The position numbers and the translations under genes were made by a program. A stretch of DNA of 64,000 bases from Flavobacterium chungbukense (GTDB lineage Bacteria; Bacteroidota; Bacteroidia; Flavobacteriales; Flavobacteriaceae). The stretch spans positions 519,632-583,631 of the forward strand of contig NZ_JAJGZV010000003.1 in assembly GCF_020805785.1 (NCBI RefSeq), read 5' to 3'. Position 1 is the stretch's first letter, and the number at the start of each line of letters is the position of its first letter. The notes beneath the pieces were generated by a model, which worked only from the letters and a program-made list of their open reading frames with translations, searched no databases and was not told the origin of the DNA. Shown in pieces: positions 63,413 to 64,000 of the stretch.

Positions 63413-63961
63413 ATGGAATATTATAACTATCTGAAATCGCTGCACCTTATTTTTGTCATAACTTGGTTTGCGGGTTTGTTTTATATTGTGCGTTTGTTTG
63501 TGTATCAAATTGAGGCCAATGAAAAACCTTCGCCAGAAAAAGAAATTTTGCAGGCGCAATACAAAATAATGGCCTACCGTTTGTGGTATATTATTACATG
63601 GCCGTCGGCAGTTTTGGCAAGTGTTTTTGCTTTTTGGATGCTGTTTTTTACCGATGCAGGAAGTGTTTGGATTAAAATGCCGTGGATGCACGTAAAATTA
63701 TGTTTCGTTTTCCTTTTGTATTTATATCACGGAAAATGTCATCAAATATTCAAACAATTGCAAAATGATGAGGTAAAATATTCCAATAATTTTATGCGTT
63801 TATGGAATGAAGGCGCAACGATTATTTTGTTTGCCGTCGTTTTTTTAGTAGTTTTAAAAAGTGCCATCAACTGGATTTTCGGTGTAATCGGAATTATTTT
63901 ATTTTCGGTTTTGATAATGCTGGGATTTCGATTTTATAAAAGAATAAGAGAAAAAAAGTAA
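63413..63961 (+). CDS. hemJ: HemJ-type protoporphyrinogen IX oxidase
   Basis: A 182-residue inner-membrane protein with four or five helices. SLHLIFVITWFAGLFYIVRLFVY near the N-terminus carries the conserved His11, and WMHVKLCFVFLLYLYH and FMRLWNEGATIILFAVVFLVV are further HemJ blocks. HemJ oxidises protoporphyrinogen IX to protoporphyrin IX, the step just before HemH. Its place directly after hemH, with no hemG or hemY in the window, supports the assignment. The frame ends 39 bp before the window edge. Confidence 0.93.
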   Translation: MEYYNYLKSLHLIFVITWFAGLFYIVRLFVYQIEANEKPSPEKEILQAQYKIMAYRLWYIITWPSAVLASVFAFWMLFFTDAGSVWIKMPWMHVKLCFVFLLYLYHGKCHQIFKQLQNDEVKYSNNFMRLWNEGATIILFAVVFLVVLKSAINWIFGVIGIILFSVLIMLGFRFYKRIREKK

Positions 63962-64000
63962 TTAGTAAAAAGTGAATAGTAATTAGTTTCAATCTTTTAC

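Noticed and set aside
63233..63691. 152-codon minus-strand frame over hemH and hemJ
   Set aside because: It lies opposite two well supported genes and its translation has no protein-like pattern.
1..64000. tRNA, rRNA and riboswitch genes
   Set aside because: No cloverleaf, rRNA stretch or recognised riboswitch consensus was seen by eye in the intergenic regions; a covariance-model search would be needed to exclude small RNAs.

Overview
The window comes from a low-GC member of the Bacteroidota, most likely the genus Flavobacterium. The signs are a giant SprB-like gliding adhesin with a type IX secretion (T9SS) type B C-terminus, a PorP/SprF partner, many Bacteroidota-only families (DUF4837, DUF4421), several promoters with the Bacteroidota -7 motif TAnnTTTG, and the usual phylum-specific intergenic palindromes. 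No rRNA, tRNA, CRISPR array or prophage was seen. Assignments come from reading motifs only; no database search was possible.

Layout. 1-21.5 kb: gliding/surface locus, with the end of a long Ala/Lys/Glu-rich helical protein, a 5345-residue SprB-like adhesin, SprF, and a LytS/LytTR two-component pair. 21.5-24 kb: a REP-like repeat cluster, then a three-gene unit (intradiol dioxygenase-like lipoprotein, pirin-like protein lacking its metal ligands, unknown protein). 24-29.8 kb: pgk, a lytic transglycosylase with three LysM domains, lipoproteins and a GNAT enzyme. 29.8-33.5 kb (minus): rnpA, DUF4349, S41 protease and a double OmpA-domain protein. 33.6-36.4 kb: PlsC, acyl-ACP desaturase and an HD hydrolase. 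36.4-40.6 kb (minus): feoA-feoB with a 41-residue Cys-rich membrane protein, and a SCO protein. 40.8-45.1 kb: two tandem M13 metallopeptidases with duplicated promoters. 45.4-52.5 kb: cytochrome c, hemB, unknown envelope proteins, class I aldolase and DUF4421. 52.5-53.5 kb: a Y1 (HUH) transposase surrounded by copies of a paired-hairpin repeat. 53.5-64 kb: heme biosynthesis.

How it works together. HemA, HemB, HemC, HemD, HemE, HemF, HemJ and HemH are all present, so the protoporphyrin-dependent route to heme is nearly complete in the window (no hemL seen). Ferrous iron uptake (Feo), a SCO-type copper/assembly protein, a c-type cytochrome and a truncated-hemoglobin-like lipoprotein lie in the same 27 kb, which points to a respiratory, heme-rich aerobe. 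The adhesin, SprF and the upstream helical protein fit the sprC-sprD-sprB-sprF arrangement known from Flavobacterium johnsoniae gliding.

The most unusual structure is the transposase with its repeats. Six copies of a module (a GCTTC..GAAGC hairpin, AAATATTTATAG, then a GCTCC..GGAGC hairpin 23-39 nt further on) occur at two loci 31 kb apart in direct and inverted orientation. This looks like a REP/RAYT-type system.
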